A DNA stretch of 64,000 nt, from assembly GCF_902167145.1 (NCBI RefSeq), contig NC_050097.1, positions 117,833,982 through 117,897,981 on the forward strand, read 5' to 3'. The translations under genes were made by a program, and so were the position numbers. Below the pieces are notes generated by a model. The model had not been told where the DNA came from, made no database searches, and saw nothing but the letters and a program-made list of their open reading frames with translations. This document shows, piece after piece, positions 12,759 to 25,435 of this stretch (position 1 is the stretch's first letter; every line of letters starts with the position of its first letter). The DNA comes from Zea mays (taxonomy: Eukaryota; Streptophyta; Magnoliopsida; Poales; Poaceae).

Positions 12759-14125
12759 TTAGGAAGCATAGTGGTTTTGACGATCTTCCCACATCTGATT
12801 TGCTATTTCCTGCCTCAAATTAACCATGAATGCATGTTCACTAGCTTGGCCACTTGATGTTGTAGCATGATTATGAATTGGCCAATTAGATTCTTCAATG
12901 ATCAGCTCATCGCCTCCATCTTGTATGACCCAATTGTGAATAATGCAGCAGGCTACAACAATATCTACTTGAGTAGAAAATGGAAAGAATGGTGTGGCAT
13001 CATCAAGTATTTTAAATCTTCTCTTCAGTGAACCAAATGCACGCTCTACGGTGACACGAAGAGACGAGTGCCTAAGGTTGAACAACTTCTTCTCATTTTG
13101 TACCAGATTATTTCCCCATCCATTCAAGTGATACCGGACAGCACGAAAAGGGGGCAAAAATCCAGGTTTGGCTCCATATCCAGCGTCCACTAGATAGAAT
13201 TTTCCTAATATATTATATACAAGTTGGTCACAATTCCACAAAACAACAAATATTATTGATAAGTACAACTTTAGAACCTCCTATATTTACCTTGTGGTAC
13301 ACGAAGGCCATTCTCTCGCTCTAAAGCATCTCTTAGTACTAAAGCATCATGTGCTGAACCCTCCCAACCAGCCAAGACATATGTGAATCGAAGATCAAAA
13401 TCAACGGCCGCCATTACATTTTGAGAGGCATAAGACTTTCTACCACGAAATGAAGGTTCCATATCTATGGAAACCGAAGCTCTTATATGTGTGCCATCAA
13501 TAGCTCCAATGCAATCCTATGTTTATCCAATACAAGCCAAAATACAATTAAGGGTCTTATGGGTTTAAATAGTGAAAATTCTTGAAGGAGAATATTGAAT
13601 AGCTGAATATCACACCTTAAAGTAGGGATCCCATCTTGGATTTCCTGCTATTTTGGATGGAGTCTCTAATGATGGTGGCCTAATAAGTTCAGCTCGTAGC
13701 TCTCCAATAGCACGAAGCACTTTGTTGAAGTAGCGACTAACAGTCTCACCAGATCTACCATAATTTGTTCCCACCAACCTATTCCTAAGGTTGTGTCCCA
13801 CTGTGTTCAAAAACATGGCCACTTGTTCCTCAACACACATGTGTATTGTATCTTCAAGTAAACCCCGGTCTCTAAAGCCCTTACAAAAGCGAAAGAAACT
13901 AGACCTACTAAGTCTAAGCATGTTCACACATGTTGTATCACTCATCCATATTTTAGTGTTAAGATAATCAAGTCTCATCCTATCCCTTTCCTCCATTGGC
14001 CCATAAGTAATACCGACTCTTCTACTATCTCTTTTTCTTTTTCTAGACTCAATAACCATGGCCATCATGGACAACAACATGTGTGCTGAAGCACCATAAA
14101 TCAAAAGCTTGGTCGCCTTGTCCAT
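12759..14125 (-). CDS. PIF/Harbinger DDE transposase, three exons
   Basis: Predicted exons are 14125-13616, 13516-13291 and 13204-12759, with GT-AG introns of 99 and 86 nt. Together they are 1182 nt, a single open frame of 393 residues, close to plant PIF transposases. The N-terminal part has the helix-turn-helix-like region (MRLDYLNTKIW...FFRFCKGFRDRG...VAMFLNTVGHNLRNR). The DDE_4 domain follows, with catalytic D in GAIDGTHI (the junction of exons 1 and 2 reads through to DCIGAIDG), D in GSAHDALVL and E in VERAFGSLKRRF, then the CCIIHNW end motif. No stop or frameshift breaks the spliced frame, so the protein may be functional although the transposon's right end is now separated by 19.5 kb. 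Confidence 0.88.
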
Positions 14126-15260
14126 CTACAATGAAATAACAAGGAAGAAGAGATGAAAGATTACTCACCACCAAAGACAGACCCACCAAAGCTGCCATAC
14201 CACCCTAAATCTATGGTATAAAAATACTGAAACCAAGCAAGGCAATTATAAACTGACAGCAAAGATCATATAGTTTTCCAAATTAGCATCTGGAGCATGG
14301 ATCAAATCAGGCGGCAACTATCTGATGCTGTGCCACTGCCCCTACTACTTGTAGTCTTGTGCAGTGCAGACAGCAGAGCACTAGTAGGCCACCAGACTTT
14401 CTGGCGGCCGGAGGTGGAGAGGAACGGCGGCCATCATCCTCGAGACCTGGACATCGTTGTTGGTCTCCTTTGCCGTCTTGCGAATGCCACTCGATTACAG
14501 AGACATGCTCCTCCTCCTGTCTCCTGATGCAGCCTTCTGACGAAATGGGAGACATAGGCAAAGGCTTATACATGGCCAAAGGACCTACGGATTGTTCTCA
14601 TGGCCGAAAGCTTTTCAGCAAAACCTCCTGCACCATCCGCTTGGACAAAAGGGAGAGAGGTCGATCCTAGCCAGCCATGCCACCACTTGCCGGATTCCGA
14701 TGAAGCCAGCAGCGAATTCGCACCGCTGCTTTTCTTCAGCGGCCCAATCTCCATCAAACGGAAACATCGCATTTTCCCCTGATCTAGTAGCACAACGAAA
14801 AAGAGCATAGAAAAGTACCGGTTCTTGGAATGTGTTGTGCGTAGAAAAGTTCTGCAGCTCGCCTGGATGGAAGCCTGGACGGACGCTCGCAGTTCGTTTG
14901 GACGGACGCCTGCTCGCAGTTCGCCTGGACGGATGGCCACTAGCATGCGCTGGACAGACGGCCGCTCGCCTGCGCCTGGACGGATGGCCGCCCCCTGCTG
15001 CCCGCGCGACTGGACGGCCACTCGCCTGCGCCTGCGCCGCCTCCAAGATAAGGTTGAGAGGGGATAGGGTAAGGATGGAAGGCAAGACGATTTTTACGGC
15101 CGCGAGAGGGGCGGGGGCGGATTCATCCGTTCGTTTTTGCTGGACAGCGCTGCCACCAAAAAATGGTTTGGGGTTCATCTCGCCCCCATGTGACCCCAAT
15201 CCAAATAGTGTAAAAAATGTGGCAGGCCCGTTCCATCCCACCTTGAGCATCCAACCAAAC
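14126..15260. other. Harbinger right subterminal / transposase upstream region
   Basis: This is the region 5' of the transposase start. It is GC-rich near 14840-15060, with repeats around GCCTGGACGGA(C/T) (GGACGGACGCC, GGACGGATGGCC, CTGGACGGCC). Overlapping ORFs on both strands (e.g. 14615-15250, 14832-15266) mirror one another through this repeat and lack a domain. I read it as promoter and subterminal sequence, not genes. Confidence 0.55.
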
Positions 15261-15978
15261 TGTTGAGCACCAAATTGAGCGGGCGGACGATCCGACCCTG
15301 AGGCCGGACGGTCCGCGGTCCGGACAGTCCGCGCCTGTGGGCCGGATGGTCCGCGCTTGCACAGAGCAGTTTAGGGTTCCGAGTTTTGTGCTATGATTGT
15401 TGGCTAGATTCGCGGAATTAACTCGGAATCTAGTCGTGTAAAGGGTCCAGCCCCCCTCCTCTATATAAAGAGAGGTCTACAACCGATTTGTAACGATCAA
15501 TCGAATCAATACAACTTCTATTTCGCATTTTATCCTAGGAGTAGTTCTAGTCTAGTTTATGTTTAGCCACACGATCCCCAAATTCTCCGTCTCTCCTCGA
15601 CTCTACGTCGATTAGAGGAGTCTAGGTCGGCCTGCCCGAGCCTAGACAACTCCTAGGATCTCTCCTCCCCGACGGGGTCCCTCCCGGGAGCGAGATCCAG
15701 GCGCCGTCGGCGATCTTCCGCCGCCCCTGCGTACGCGCGGACCGTCCGGTCCTAGGGCGCGGACCGTCCGGTCGTCAGGCAGGTAACCCGAGCTCCTGCA
15801 CCAGGTCGCGGACCGTCCGGCCCTGTGTCGCGGACCGTCCGCGCTTGACCAGAGAGCACCGCCGCCTCACGCCAGGCCGCGGACCGTCCGGCCCCAGGCC
15901 GTGGACCGTCCGCCCCTGACCAGAGAGCACCGCCGCCGGTTCTTCTTGAGTATTTGGCGCTCCAAAAAGGCGTCAACA
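15261..15978 (+). repeat. 5' LTR of the plus-strand Tat element
   Basis: 718 bp, TGTTGAGCAC...GGCGTCAACA. It holds GGAC-N-GTCC motif clusters at both ends (15285-15355 and 15735-15920), a TATA box (CTATATAAAG, 15471-15480), and one 22-bp motif unit (about 15890-15911) that is missing from the 3' LTR. Confidence 0.95.
15471..15480 (+). promoter_or_regulatory. TATA box of Tat 5' LTR
   Basis: CTATATAAAG lies in mid-LTR, downstream of the first palindrome cluster. It is conserved in the 3' LTR at 34289-34298. A transcription start some 25-35 bp downstream would be expected. Confidence 0.6.
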
Positions 15979-15985
15979 TACTTTT

Positions 15986-16003
15986 TGGTGACTCCGCTGG
16001 GGA
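15986..16003 (+). other. Primer-binding site of the Tat element
   Basis: TGGTGACTCCGCTGGGGA begins 7 nt after the LTR end. The leading TGG is the complement of a tRNA CCA end. I do not assign the tRNA. The minus-strand Tat element has a diverged counterpart at about 41927-41942. Confidence 0.65.
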
Positions 16004-16036
16004 CATACATATCTAAGCTCATCAAATCGGCCCTCA

Positions 16037-18566
16037 ATGGCCGGTTCAAGGGATAGCTCTAATATTTCTCCAAGCAACATCATAGAGCCGACTTGGGAAA
16101 CCTTGCCGGCTGACGAGCAGCTCCAGTTTGAGGAGCACAAGGAGCGGATGATCCAAGAGGCGAAAGCAAAATTCTTGGCCAACTTCAAAGTGGACAGAAA
16201 CAACAAGGTCGTCCGACATCGGGCGACGGATCCGGCTTCGTTCCAACCCACGCCAGATATCCCCAATGTAAGTAATACCAACGAGCTACAATCTCTTAGA
16301 AATTATGTAGAAGAGCAGCGTGAACAAATGCATAACATCATAGGGGGTATGCAAAGTGATGTTAAGAGACTAGTACGTGCATTCGATAAATCTAACATCG
16401 CAAATTTTCCTTCACACGAGGTTGAGTTAGGAGGTAACACGCGTAACACATTGGCTACAGGTTGTCACGACCAGTCACAACCCCTTTATGGGATGCCGAT
16501 GGACACATACCCTAAACAACCGCAAATCAGCCAATCTGCACATGCCCGGACCGTCCGCACGTGAGCGCGGACCGTCCGGGCCAACAACAGTTGGGCCTAT
16601 TTTAATGAGTTACCTAGATATGCGCCCGAACCACCACACACGACACAGAATCTAAACTACCCAGTCGGACCATCCGCGTACAACGACGGACGGTCCGCAC
16701 ATAATCACGGACGGTCCGGGCCAATGACCGGACAGTCCGCGCATGACCTTTTTGAGGAGGATTGCTACCTGAATCCTCACCCGTCCCAGCAACACTTCCC
16801 ATCGCACTATACAATGCATCAACCTATTAATTCGAGATCTAGAACCCAGGAAAACTTTCCGGCCCCACCTAGAAGGCCGGAAAGGAACGATCAAACATAC
16901 GAACCATATAGGGCAAGTGGCAATGCACCACGTAGCTCAAACCAATGGGGGGAACGACAACATACCAACATGCAACCAACCCCACCTATGTTTGACCAGA
17001 GAGCCGGTGGTCTTGCACCGGCTGCCATTGATATAGTGAGGGAAGAAATAGCCGGGGCGTTCCGAGATAAGCTCAGAGTAAGCATGGTCCCTGGGGGGCA
17101 ATCATATCGGAAACCTTATGACAGCCGATTTGATCACCACCCATACCCACAGGGAACTAGAATACCCGAATTCACAAAATTTTCGGGTGACCAAGGGAAA
17201 AACACGCGTGAACATATAGGCCAGTTCTTAGCACAATTGGGAGAATTGGCCGACACAGAGGCATTTCGCGTGCGCTTATTTTCATTATCTTTAACAGGAA
17301 CCGCGTTTGCATGATATGCCACTTTACCTCCTAATTCCATTTCATCATGGGGGGATCTAGAACAAAAATTTCATGATCATTTTTTCTCCGGTGACTATGA
17401 GATGGATTTGGTAGATTTAGTGTCATTGCGACAGACAAAAGATGAATCGGTTAATGATTACATCCGAAGATTCCGAGATACAAGAAACCGATGCTTTCAA
17501 ATTCATTTAGCAGAAAAACAGCTAGTAGGATTAGCCTTTAATGGTCTACGATATTATTTAAAAGAAAGATTAGAAGGCATCCAATTTTTTACACTAGCAC
17601 AATTACACCAGAGAGCTTTGGCTTGTGAAAGCCGAAGCAAAGAAACTGCTAAAACAATTCGTCACAACGTACATGTAGTAGAATGCGACCAAAGTAGCTC
17701 AGAAGACGAATCAGCAGAGGTGTATGCTGCTGAAATGGTTTGGCCAAAGCAGGCCAAATCTTTGGCTTGTGCCTCCTTACAGTCGGTTCAAAAGAAACGG
17801 CAAGAGGAGGTTAAGTTTACATTTAATGTTGGTAAGTGTGATAGAATATTTGATGAATTACTCAAAAATGGCAACATTAAAATAAATCACACTGTTCCAT
17901 CCGCCGACGAGCTAAAACGTCGTGCATATTGCAAGTGGCATAACTCATTTTCTCATGCCACTAATGATTGTAATGTATTCCGTCGACAGATTCAATCGGC
18001 CATTAACGAAGGACGATTGAAATTTCAGGAAATGCAGGTGGACACGGAGCCCTTTCCAATGAACATGATCGACTTTGAGGGCAAGAAAGTTCTGACTCGG
18101 CCAAACACAGCCGATGAAGGCAAAGGCAAAGAAATAGTCATCGGCGATGCAAGAGAGGCCGGTGGGAATCATAAAACTTCTTGCAGAAAAGTGGTGGCCG
18201 AGAAGACTCCTGATGGAGGGGAGACCTTGAAGGTGACCATCACAGCCTCTAGCACTGGGGGGCAAACACAGACAGGGAGACAGGCGCAAGAACCCATTCT
18301 GCGCATCGCGGACGGTCCGTCATCCAGACGCGGACTGTCCGACGCTTCTCCGGACGGTCCGGCGAACTCCAGCGGACGGTCCGGCCATGCTCAGGACCCA
18401 CAGCAACCACGTACCTTCAAACCACGACGACCCGAGATAGGTACGTGGAAAACAAATACATTTAAAGCAGCTGGTCGGCTGATCAAGCCTGGCCCGACTT
18501 TCGAGCAATTGTTGTCTAAATACGTGAAAAAGAAGGCCGGCCCCAGTGACCGGCCACCAAAGCGAC
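16037..18566 (+). pseudogene. gag: Tat gag, upstream part, two stops, interrupted by a Tekay element
   Basis: The frame from ATG 16037 runs in one phase to the insertion at 18566. It has a coiled-coil-like N-terminus, a Pro/Gln-rich region with GGAC-N-GTCC-derived peptides, the gag core (RIPEFTKFSGD...HIGQFLAQLGE...SLRQTKDESVNDYIRRFRD) and a zinc-knuckle-like CKWHNSFSHATNDC, which is C-x2-H-x4-H-x4-C rather than CCHC. Stops occur at 16562 (CGA to TGA by context) and 17312 (TGG to TGA in the FA-W-YATLPP segment). The frame resumes in phase at 28699 once the Tekay element and one TSD copy are disregarded. Confidence 0.87.
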
Positions 18567-21500
18567 TGTAACACCCGGCTTTAAGGAACAAAGCCTGGTG
18601 CATCTCATACATGCACCAAAGAAGACAACATATATAATAACAGAGTGTATAGAGATAAATGTCATAAAACATCAGAGTATTTATTACATAGCGGAAGACT
18701 TATTACAAAATAAAAGAATAAATATAAAACGAACTAAGGATCGTCGGCGCCAATGTCAACTGAGAAACGCCACCTAGATCAGATCATACTCCTCGCCTTG
18801 TGGCTCCTCCTGAACCACCTGCTCTTCTCCTGTGGGGGGGGGGTGTGAGACAGCAAGAGTGAGCTCACATACGATCATAGCTCAACAAGTCGTGGGGAAT
18901 AATGTGGCATGAACTCACCAAAGGTGGGAGTTCATGTAGTGTAAGGCTGGTCAATGAAATAAAGGCTGAAGCTGAGCATTGCTTTTAAGTTGGTCAAAAT
19001 TTTATTAGCAATTACTAAGTACAAGTAAATACCAAACCTTAGAAATAATAAATAAAAGTAATAATGAAATAATCCCAGTTGCAATGAAATGACAGATTAA
19101 GTTTAAGTTCCATAATTTAATCATGTGAGTGTCCGAGCCGCTCATGACCGTGAGCACGGCTAGTATACCAGTTTTACACTCTGCAGAGGTTGCGCATCTT
19201 TACCCACAAGTCGTGTTACCCATTTGCCACAGAGTTGATCAGACTCCATACACCTCTACCAAGGAAGCGAGGCAGGGTACCACTACGAGGCCTTTACAAA
19301 GTTCCACTAGCTTCAGACTACCCGCTACAGTTTATAGGAAGCTCCAGTGCAGGGTTCTTGCCTGACCGCCATCGCAGCAAAATCAACCCAAGGACCTCCC
19401 TACACTGACCACTCCCCTACTACCCTTGCCCCTTTCGGGTAAGGCAGCCCTCCACTAGCTTTCCTAGTTAATCAGCCAAGGGCGTCCCATTATACCCTTG
19501 TGGTAGCACTGTTTTCCCGGGTGGTTCTCCATGTTCCCATTAACATAATGATCTTATCATGAACATAAAATAATGAACAGATAATAACAAGTGTAAAAAT
19601 GAGTGATAAATATCTTTATACCCAAATCCACATAAAGCAATAGCATGTACTACCCAAAAACTTAGTAGTAAAACCAGTGGTGAAACAAGGTATAAAGATA
19701 GTCAAAATCTAGGGTATCCTATTGGGTCCCATCAGAATTAACCTATGCAGATCATTATGATTAATAAGAACATGAATGGGTAAAAGAAGTGATCAAGGGC
19801 ACAACTTGCCTTCAATGAGCTCCTGCTCAGCTACTCCTATCTGCTGCTCACCAAGATCCTCGGTCACTTGCTCGTCTACTCGCATCAACACAATACATAC
19901 ATAGTATAGCAAAAATTAACATTACACCAAACATGCAAATAGAATATACAGTAATAAACTAGACATTAAAATAAGATCACATGAACTGGAATCATTAAAT
20001 TTGGAGTTATATATTTTAAGTTATGGATTTTCTAAGGTTTTATGCATTTAATACAAGATTAAGTGAAAGAATAATTTTAATGTGTTTGCCATGTCAGAAC
20101 AGAGGCACTAATGGGTAGACAATATTATTACAAAAATTTAGGAACTGGAATGGACCAATTTGGAGTTCATATGTATTTTCAATGAATTATACAAATTCTA
20201 TGAATTGTTTTTATATTAAAAACTCATTTTTCAATCCATTTTCCTGATTTTATAATTCTCTGGACGGGGCCTCATTTTCTGGAAAATGCAGGGGGTCTGG
20301 CGCAAGATTTCCACAGACTCAGAGCACCGACAGGGTGGACGGCGGGTTGTTTTCTGCATAGTTCAGGGGCTTATTTGCAAAACTTGCAGCCGAAGGGGTA
20401 TCTTCGGATCCAAGCCGTTGGATCACGCTCGGGCGGTGTGGATTAGATATCGCACTTATAAACTAACGTGTGTTTTCAACCGTCTGATCTACATCCAAGC
20501 GCCAGGAGCAGTCATCGCTTAAACAAGTTGCTACGCGATCGCGCCCACTAGATCGTCCATCTACGGCCCGCAATAGCCCCGCACCCAGACCCAATCCTAG
20601 CCGCGCGCTACCCGATCGAGGGTGCATGTTCTTCTTCCCCACCGCAACACACAGGTGACCGGTCCCGCCAGCCAACAGCGAGCTCGTCGTCGACGGCGAA
20701 CAACCCAAACCGCAACTAGCTCACGCCTAACTAAAACCCCTCACGCTACCTACCACGCTACGAAGGAGGAACCAGATCGTACCTTCAATCCAGGTGAAGG
20801 TGAGGTCGATGCGCAGACTACCGAGCCCGCAACTCGATGGAAGCACAGGGATTCCAGACACTGTGCCGCCAAGTTGCCAAGTCGCCAAGTTGCCACCGCA
20901 CTAGGAAGTCACGCTGCGCCCGGACCCCTTCGTGGCCCCACGAACCGAAGGTGAGCAAATGCCCACGATCGGCGATGCCCCCACGTTCTCACTCCTCCGC
21001 GCTCTCGGCGGCAATCGACCCTTCCATGGTGCAGACTCGTGGACAAGGGAACGCTCAGCGTGGGGAGAGGAGAGAGTCGCAGGTGTGCCCGAGTACTTAT
21101 CCCAGAGCCGCCGGTCGCTAAGGAATGGAACCCGGCCGGAACTCACGCCGCGGCGAGGATTTCGCGCGGAGGTTTTCGGTTGAGAGGAGAACGCCGACAG
21201 GCGGGGCCCACGGTCAGGGGAACATCCGTGTAGCTCGCGCAAGGGAGTGCTGCCGCGGTGGGTAGGTGACTGCGCAGGCTGGCCCACGAGTCGGCGCACG
21301 GTAAGAGGAGAGCAGTTGGGCCGCGCAGAGGAAAATGAGTATTGGGCCAGATTGGAGTTCCGCAGCCCAGGGAGCTTTTTATTCTTTTCTTTTTATCTTT
21401 TCTGTTTTCTGTTTTCTTTTCTTTTTATTTTTTTTAAATTCCCAATTTGAAATTGAAATATGAGTGTGAATCTAGTACCCAAATTAAAGGTAAACTTTAA

Positions 21501-21825
21501 TCATACCCGAATGGTTGGGTTTATATTTTTATAGACTTTGTTTTATATTTTATAATATCTCTATCTTCCTTTTCTATTTTCAAATCAATTTTCGATTTAG
21601 GGTTTACTTTAAATCCTCATCCCATTATCATTACATTTTATTCATATTATTATTGCTTTTAATGCACAAACAAAAATCCAAAATAATGCAATGGTTTATT
21701 TGTGTCGTAGTGAAGTTTTACTCATTTTAAACATGACCAGTCACATGTGATGATAAATGGAGATGCACATATATTCAAAGGAGACAATTCCTCCTTTTAT
21801 TCTCCCATACAATTTGAGTATTACA
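18567..21825 (-). repeat. 3' LTR of the defective Tekay element
   Basis: 3259 bp. On the plus strand it reads TGTAACACCCGG...GAGTATTACA. It has an AT-rich outer half, a GC-rich block at about 20560-21310 and a pyrimidine-rich stretch near 21370-21430. ORFs of 60-130 codons in the GC block recur in the other LTR only because the LTRs are duplicates; they overlap on both strands and lack domains. Confidence 0.95.
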
Positions 21826-21863
21826 AATCCTACCCCCTTAAAAATAATCTCGTCCTCGAGATT

Positions 21864-24800
21864 TTAAGAAGAACTAAGGAAAAGATGGGGGAAGTCTATG
21901 CGAAGCTCTTCTTCTCTTTCCCAAGTTGCTTCATCTTCACCGTGGTGACTCCATTGTACTTTGCACATCTTTATCACCAAAATCTTGACAGGGTACTCAG
22001 CATAAGTCAGATCATCTTGAACACTAAGGTCCTCCATTGGTAGCTGCTCCTCAGGTACCCTGAGGCACTTCTTTAGCTGAGACACATGAAATACATCATG
22101 TACACCTGATAGATGATCAGGTAGCTTCAGTTGATATGCAACTTCACCCACTCGCTTTAAGATCAAGAAAGGTCCAATGAAGCGAGGGGATAACTTTCCT
22201 TTAACTTTAAATCTCCTCATACCCCAGAGTGGTGACACCTTCAAATAGACATGATCACCCTCCTTAAACTCCAGTAGTCTTCTCCTATTGTCAGCATAGC
22301 TCTTTTGCCTTGATTGTGCAATTCTCAAATTCTCCCTTATCATTCGGACTTGTTCTTCTGCCTCTTGAATAAGTTCAGGCCCAAAGAACTGTCTTTCTCC
22401 AGTCTGATCCCAATACAGTGGAGTCCTGCATTTTCTACCATATAGAGCTTCAAATGGTGACATCTTCAAACTGGCCTGATAGCTATTATTATAAGAAAAC
22501 TCAGCATAGGGTAAGCTCTTCTCCCAACTTCCACCATGCTTGAGAGCACAAGCTCTTAACATATCTTCCAGCACTTGATTTGTTCTCTCTGTCTGTCCAT
22601 CAGTCTGGGGATGGTAGGCTGAACTAAAATTCAACTTTATATCCAAGCTCTCATGCAACTTCTTCCAAAATCGAGAAGTAAATTGTGATCCTCGATCAGA
22701 CACGATCTTCTTAGGCACTCCATGTAGACAAACTATCCGAGTCATATACAATTCTGCTAGCTTGGCTCCCGTATAATTAGTCCTCACAGGTATAAAATGA
22801 GCCACCTTTGTCAATCTGTCCACAATTACCCAAATAGAGTCATATCCTGCTGGAGTGCGGGGTAGTCCAACAATGAAATCCATACCAATTTCTTCCCATT
22901 TCCACTCGGGTATCTTCAATGGGTGCAATAGTCCAGCGGGTCTTTGATGTTCGGCCTTGACTCTTTGACACACATCACACTTAGCCACATGAGCAGCCAC
23001 ATCTCTTTTCAGTCCATACCACCAATACTTTTGCTTCAAATCTTGATACATCTTAGTGCTTCCAGGGTGGATGGAGTAATCAGAATCATGAGCTTCTTTC
23101 AATATAGCCTCACGGAGGCTATCGATGTCCGGAACACATATCCGATCTTTGAACCATATAGTACCTTGCTCATCTTCCGTGAATTCTGGAACTCGACCTT
23201 CAGTAATCAGATCCTTAATCTCTTTTATTTTAGCATCACCAATTTGACCTTTACGAATTTCTTGCTCCAAAGTAGGTTCCACATCAATAGTAACTCCTTC
23301 AGTATGAGCAACTATCCCCAGGTTAAGTCTCCTGAAATCCTCAACAATCTCATCGGGTAGCTGGGCAACAATAGCTGAATGAACATGCTCCTTGCGACTC
23401 AAGGCATCTGCAACCAAATTTGCCTTGCCTGGGTGATAGTGAATCTCCAAATCATAATCCTTAATAAGCTCCAACCAACGACGTTGCCTAAGGTTGAGAT
23501 CCTTCTGGGTGAATATATACTTCAGACTCTTATGATCCGTATATACTTGGCACTTGGTCCCCATGATATAATGTCTCCAAATCTTAAACGCATGCACAAC
23601 GGCTGCCAATTCCAAGTCATGAGTGGGGTAGTTCAATTCATGTTTCCGTAACTGACGAGACGCATAGGCGATCACATGTCCTTCTTGCATGAGCACACAT
23701 CCCAATCCTTGGCCACATGCATCACAATAGATATCAAATCCTTTCTGTAAGTCTGGCATTACCAACACTGGTGGTGACATCAATCTCTCCTTCAATTGAT
23801 CGAAGCTTTCTTGGCATTTCTCATCCCACTTAAATTCTTTTCCTTTCTCCAAAAGCGAGGTCATAGGCTTGGCAATCTTAGAGAATCCTTTAATAAACCT
23901 CCGATAATATCCTGCAAGCCCTAAGAAACTCCGAATCTCATTAACTGTAGTGGGCACTCTCCACTCCATAATCTCCTTGACCTTAGCAGGATCCACTGCT
24001 ATTCCTCCATTAGAAATAATATGTCCAAGGAATGGCACCTTGTCAATCCAAAACTCGCACTTACTGAACTTAGCATAGAGTTGATTATCTCACAACTTCT
24101 GTAGCACCAACTTCAGATGTTGTTCATGATCACTTTCACTCCTAGAATAGATAAGAATATCGTCGATGAACACCACGACGAATTTGTCCAAATACTCCAT
24201 AAACACCTTATTCATCAAATTCATGAAATAAGCTGGTGCATTGGTTAATCCAAATGACATAACAGTGAACTCATATAGTCCATATCGAGTCGAGAAAGCC
24301 GTCTTAGGAATATCTGATGGTCTAATCCTCATCTGATGGTATCCCGATCGGAGATCAATCTTCGAGAATACCCTAGCTCCTCTCATCTGATCAAACAAAT
24401 CCTCAATACGAGGTAACAGATACTTGTTCTTCACAGTAACATCATTAAGTGATCTATAGTCCACACACATCCGTTGCGATCCATCCTTCTTCTGTACAAA
24501 TAGAACCGGTGCTCCCCAAGGTGAGGAACTCGAACGAATGTACACAGCCTCTTGTAACTCAGTTAACTGCTTCTTAAGTTCCTTCAACTCCTCTACGGAC
24601 ATCCTATATGGCCGTTTAGAAATAGGGGCGGTTCCAGGTAAGAGATCAATAACAAACTCAACTTCTCTATCAGGCGGCATCCCTGGTAACTCCTCTGGAA
24701 AGACATTCGGAAAATCTCTAACCACCCGGATGTTGTCACCAACAAACTCCTCAGGTATAAAGAACATTGCACGCATGGATGAGGAGGTTACTGCAATATT

Positions 24801-24940
24801 AACTTGAAATCTTTCTCCTTTAGTGGTAGTGAGTTCTACGGTACCCTTAGCACAGTGTATATACTGCCTTTGCCTTTCTTAACCATGACATACCAAGGAT
24901 CACGTCTATAGTGCTCTCTTCTAACACTATAGGGGTAGCC
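21864..24940 (-). pseudogene. pol: Tekay pol: protease remnant, RT, RNase H, integrase, chromodomain; one stop
   Basis: One minus-strand phase carries the whole polyprotein from 24776 to 21864, broken by a single TGA at 24092-24090 (CGA to TGA by context). RT shows [23 protein letters not shown] and FIDD (about 24145-24165). RNase H has [16 protein letters not shown]. Integrase has an HHCC zinc finger, D in MDFIVGLP, D in VSDRGSQF and E in DGQTERTNQ. The C-terminal YPVKIL...[19 protein letters not shown] is a chromodomain, about ten residues shorter than in the Tekay element at 49591. Upstream, at about 24940-24850, a frameshifted piece of protease C-terminus (DVILGMSWL) remains. Confidence 0.9.
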
Positions 24941-25420
24941 CATCTAGGTTAGAAACACAGGGTAAGAAGGGAAGAATTGTAGACAAGGCGAGTAATTACG
25001 AATCATGTTTCTTTGGGGGATTCATTAGCTAAGTGTTGCCTACTAAAGTAAATTCATTACCTTATGGTGGTACATGCTAAAATGCCCGTCTATACTATTT
25101 CAATCAATCAAAAAAGCAAATCAGACATTGATCAGCAGAACAATCAACCAACATTTTTAAATGGAGAAAATAGTTTTAATTTTGTCTTAGGTTCCCTATC
25201 TCTTAAGAAGTTCATAAATGTAGGATTCAAGGTGTGAAATCCATCTTGTCTCAGAGTAGAGAAGGTAAGAGTGATCAGAGTAGAACAGTAGAAGGTGAGA
25301 CATGATCAAGATAAGTATAGAGAGAATCAGAGTAAGGTGAGTTTAGAAGAATCAGAATAAGGTAAGTAGGTAAGGGTTTTGTCCATTTCTATCTAGGTTT
25401 CGTCCTACAGTCAACATTTC
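24941..25420 (-). other. Leader of the defective Tekay, deletion junction nearby
   Basis: Noncoding sequence between the primer site and the protease remnant. It is rich in short AGAGTAGA/AGAGTAAGG-like repeats (25250-25370) and has no ORF of note. The breakpoint that removed gag and most of protease lies around 24940. Confidence 0.65.
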
Positions 25421-25435
25421 CTCTGATACCACTTC

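Noticed and set aside
11271..14125. Host Myb gene or domesticated HARBI1-like gene
   Set aside because: The genes lie inside terminal repeats with a TTA-like duplication and in the usual PIF/Harbinger pairing, so they are transposon genes. Domestication would need evidence of conservation at this locus.
14307..15362. ORFs of 100-211 codons upstream of the Harbinger transposase
   Set aside because: They come from overlapping frames through GGACGG-rich repeats and cross the Harbinger/LTR junction at 15261, so they cannot be an inherited gene.
20463..21299. Several 60-130 codon ORFs in a GC-rich block, repeated at 27330-28166
   Set aside because: They are identical between the two places because they lie in the two LTRs of one element. 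They overlap on both strands and have no domain or consistent frame.
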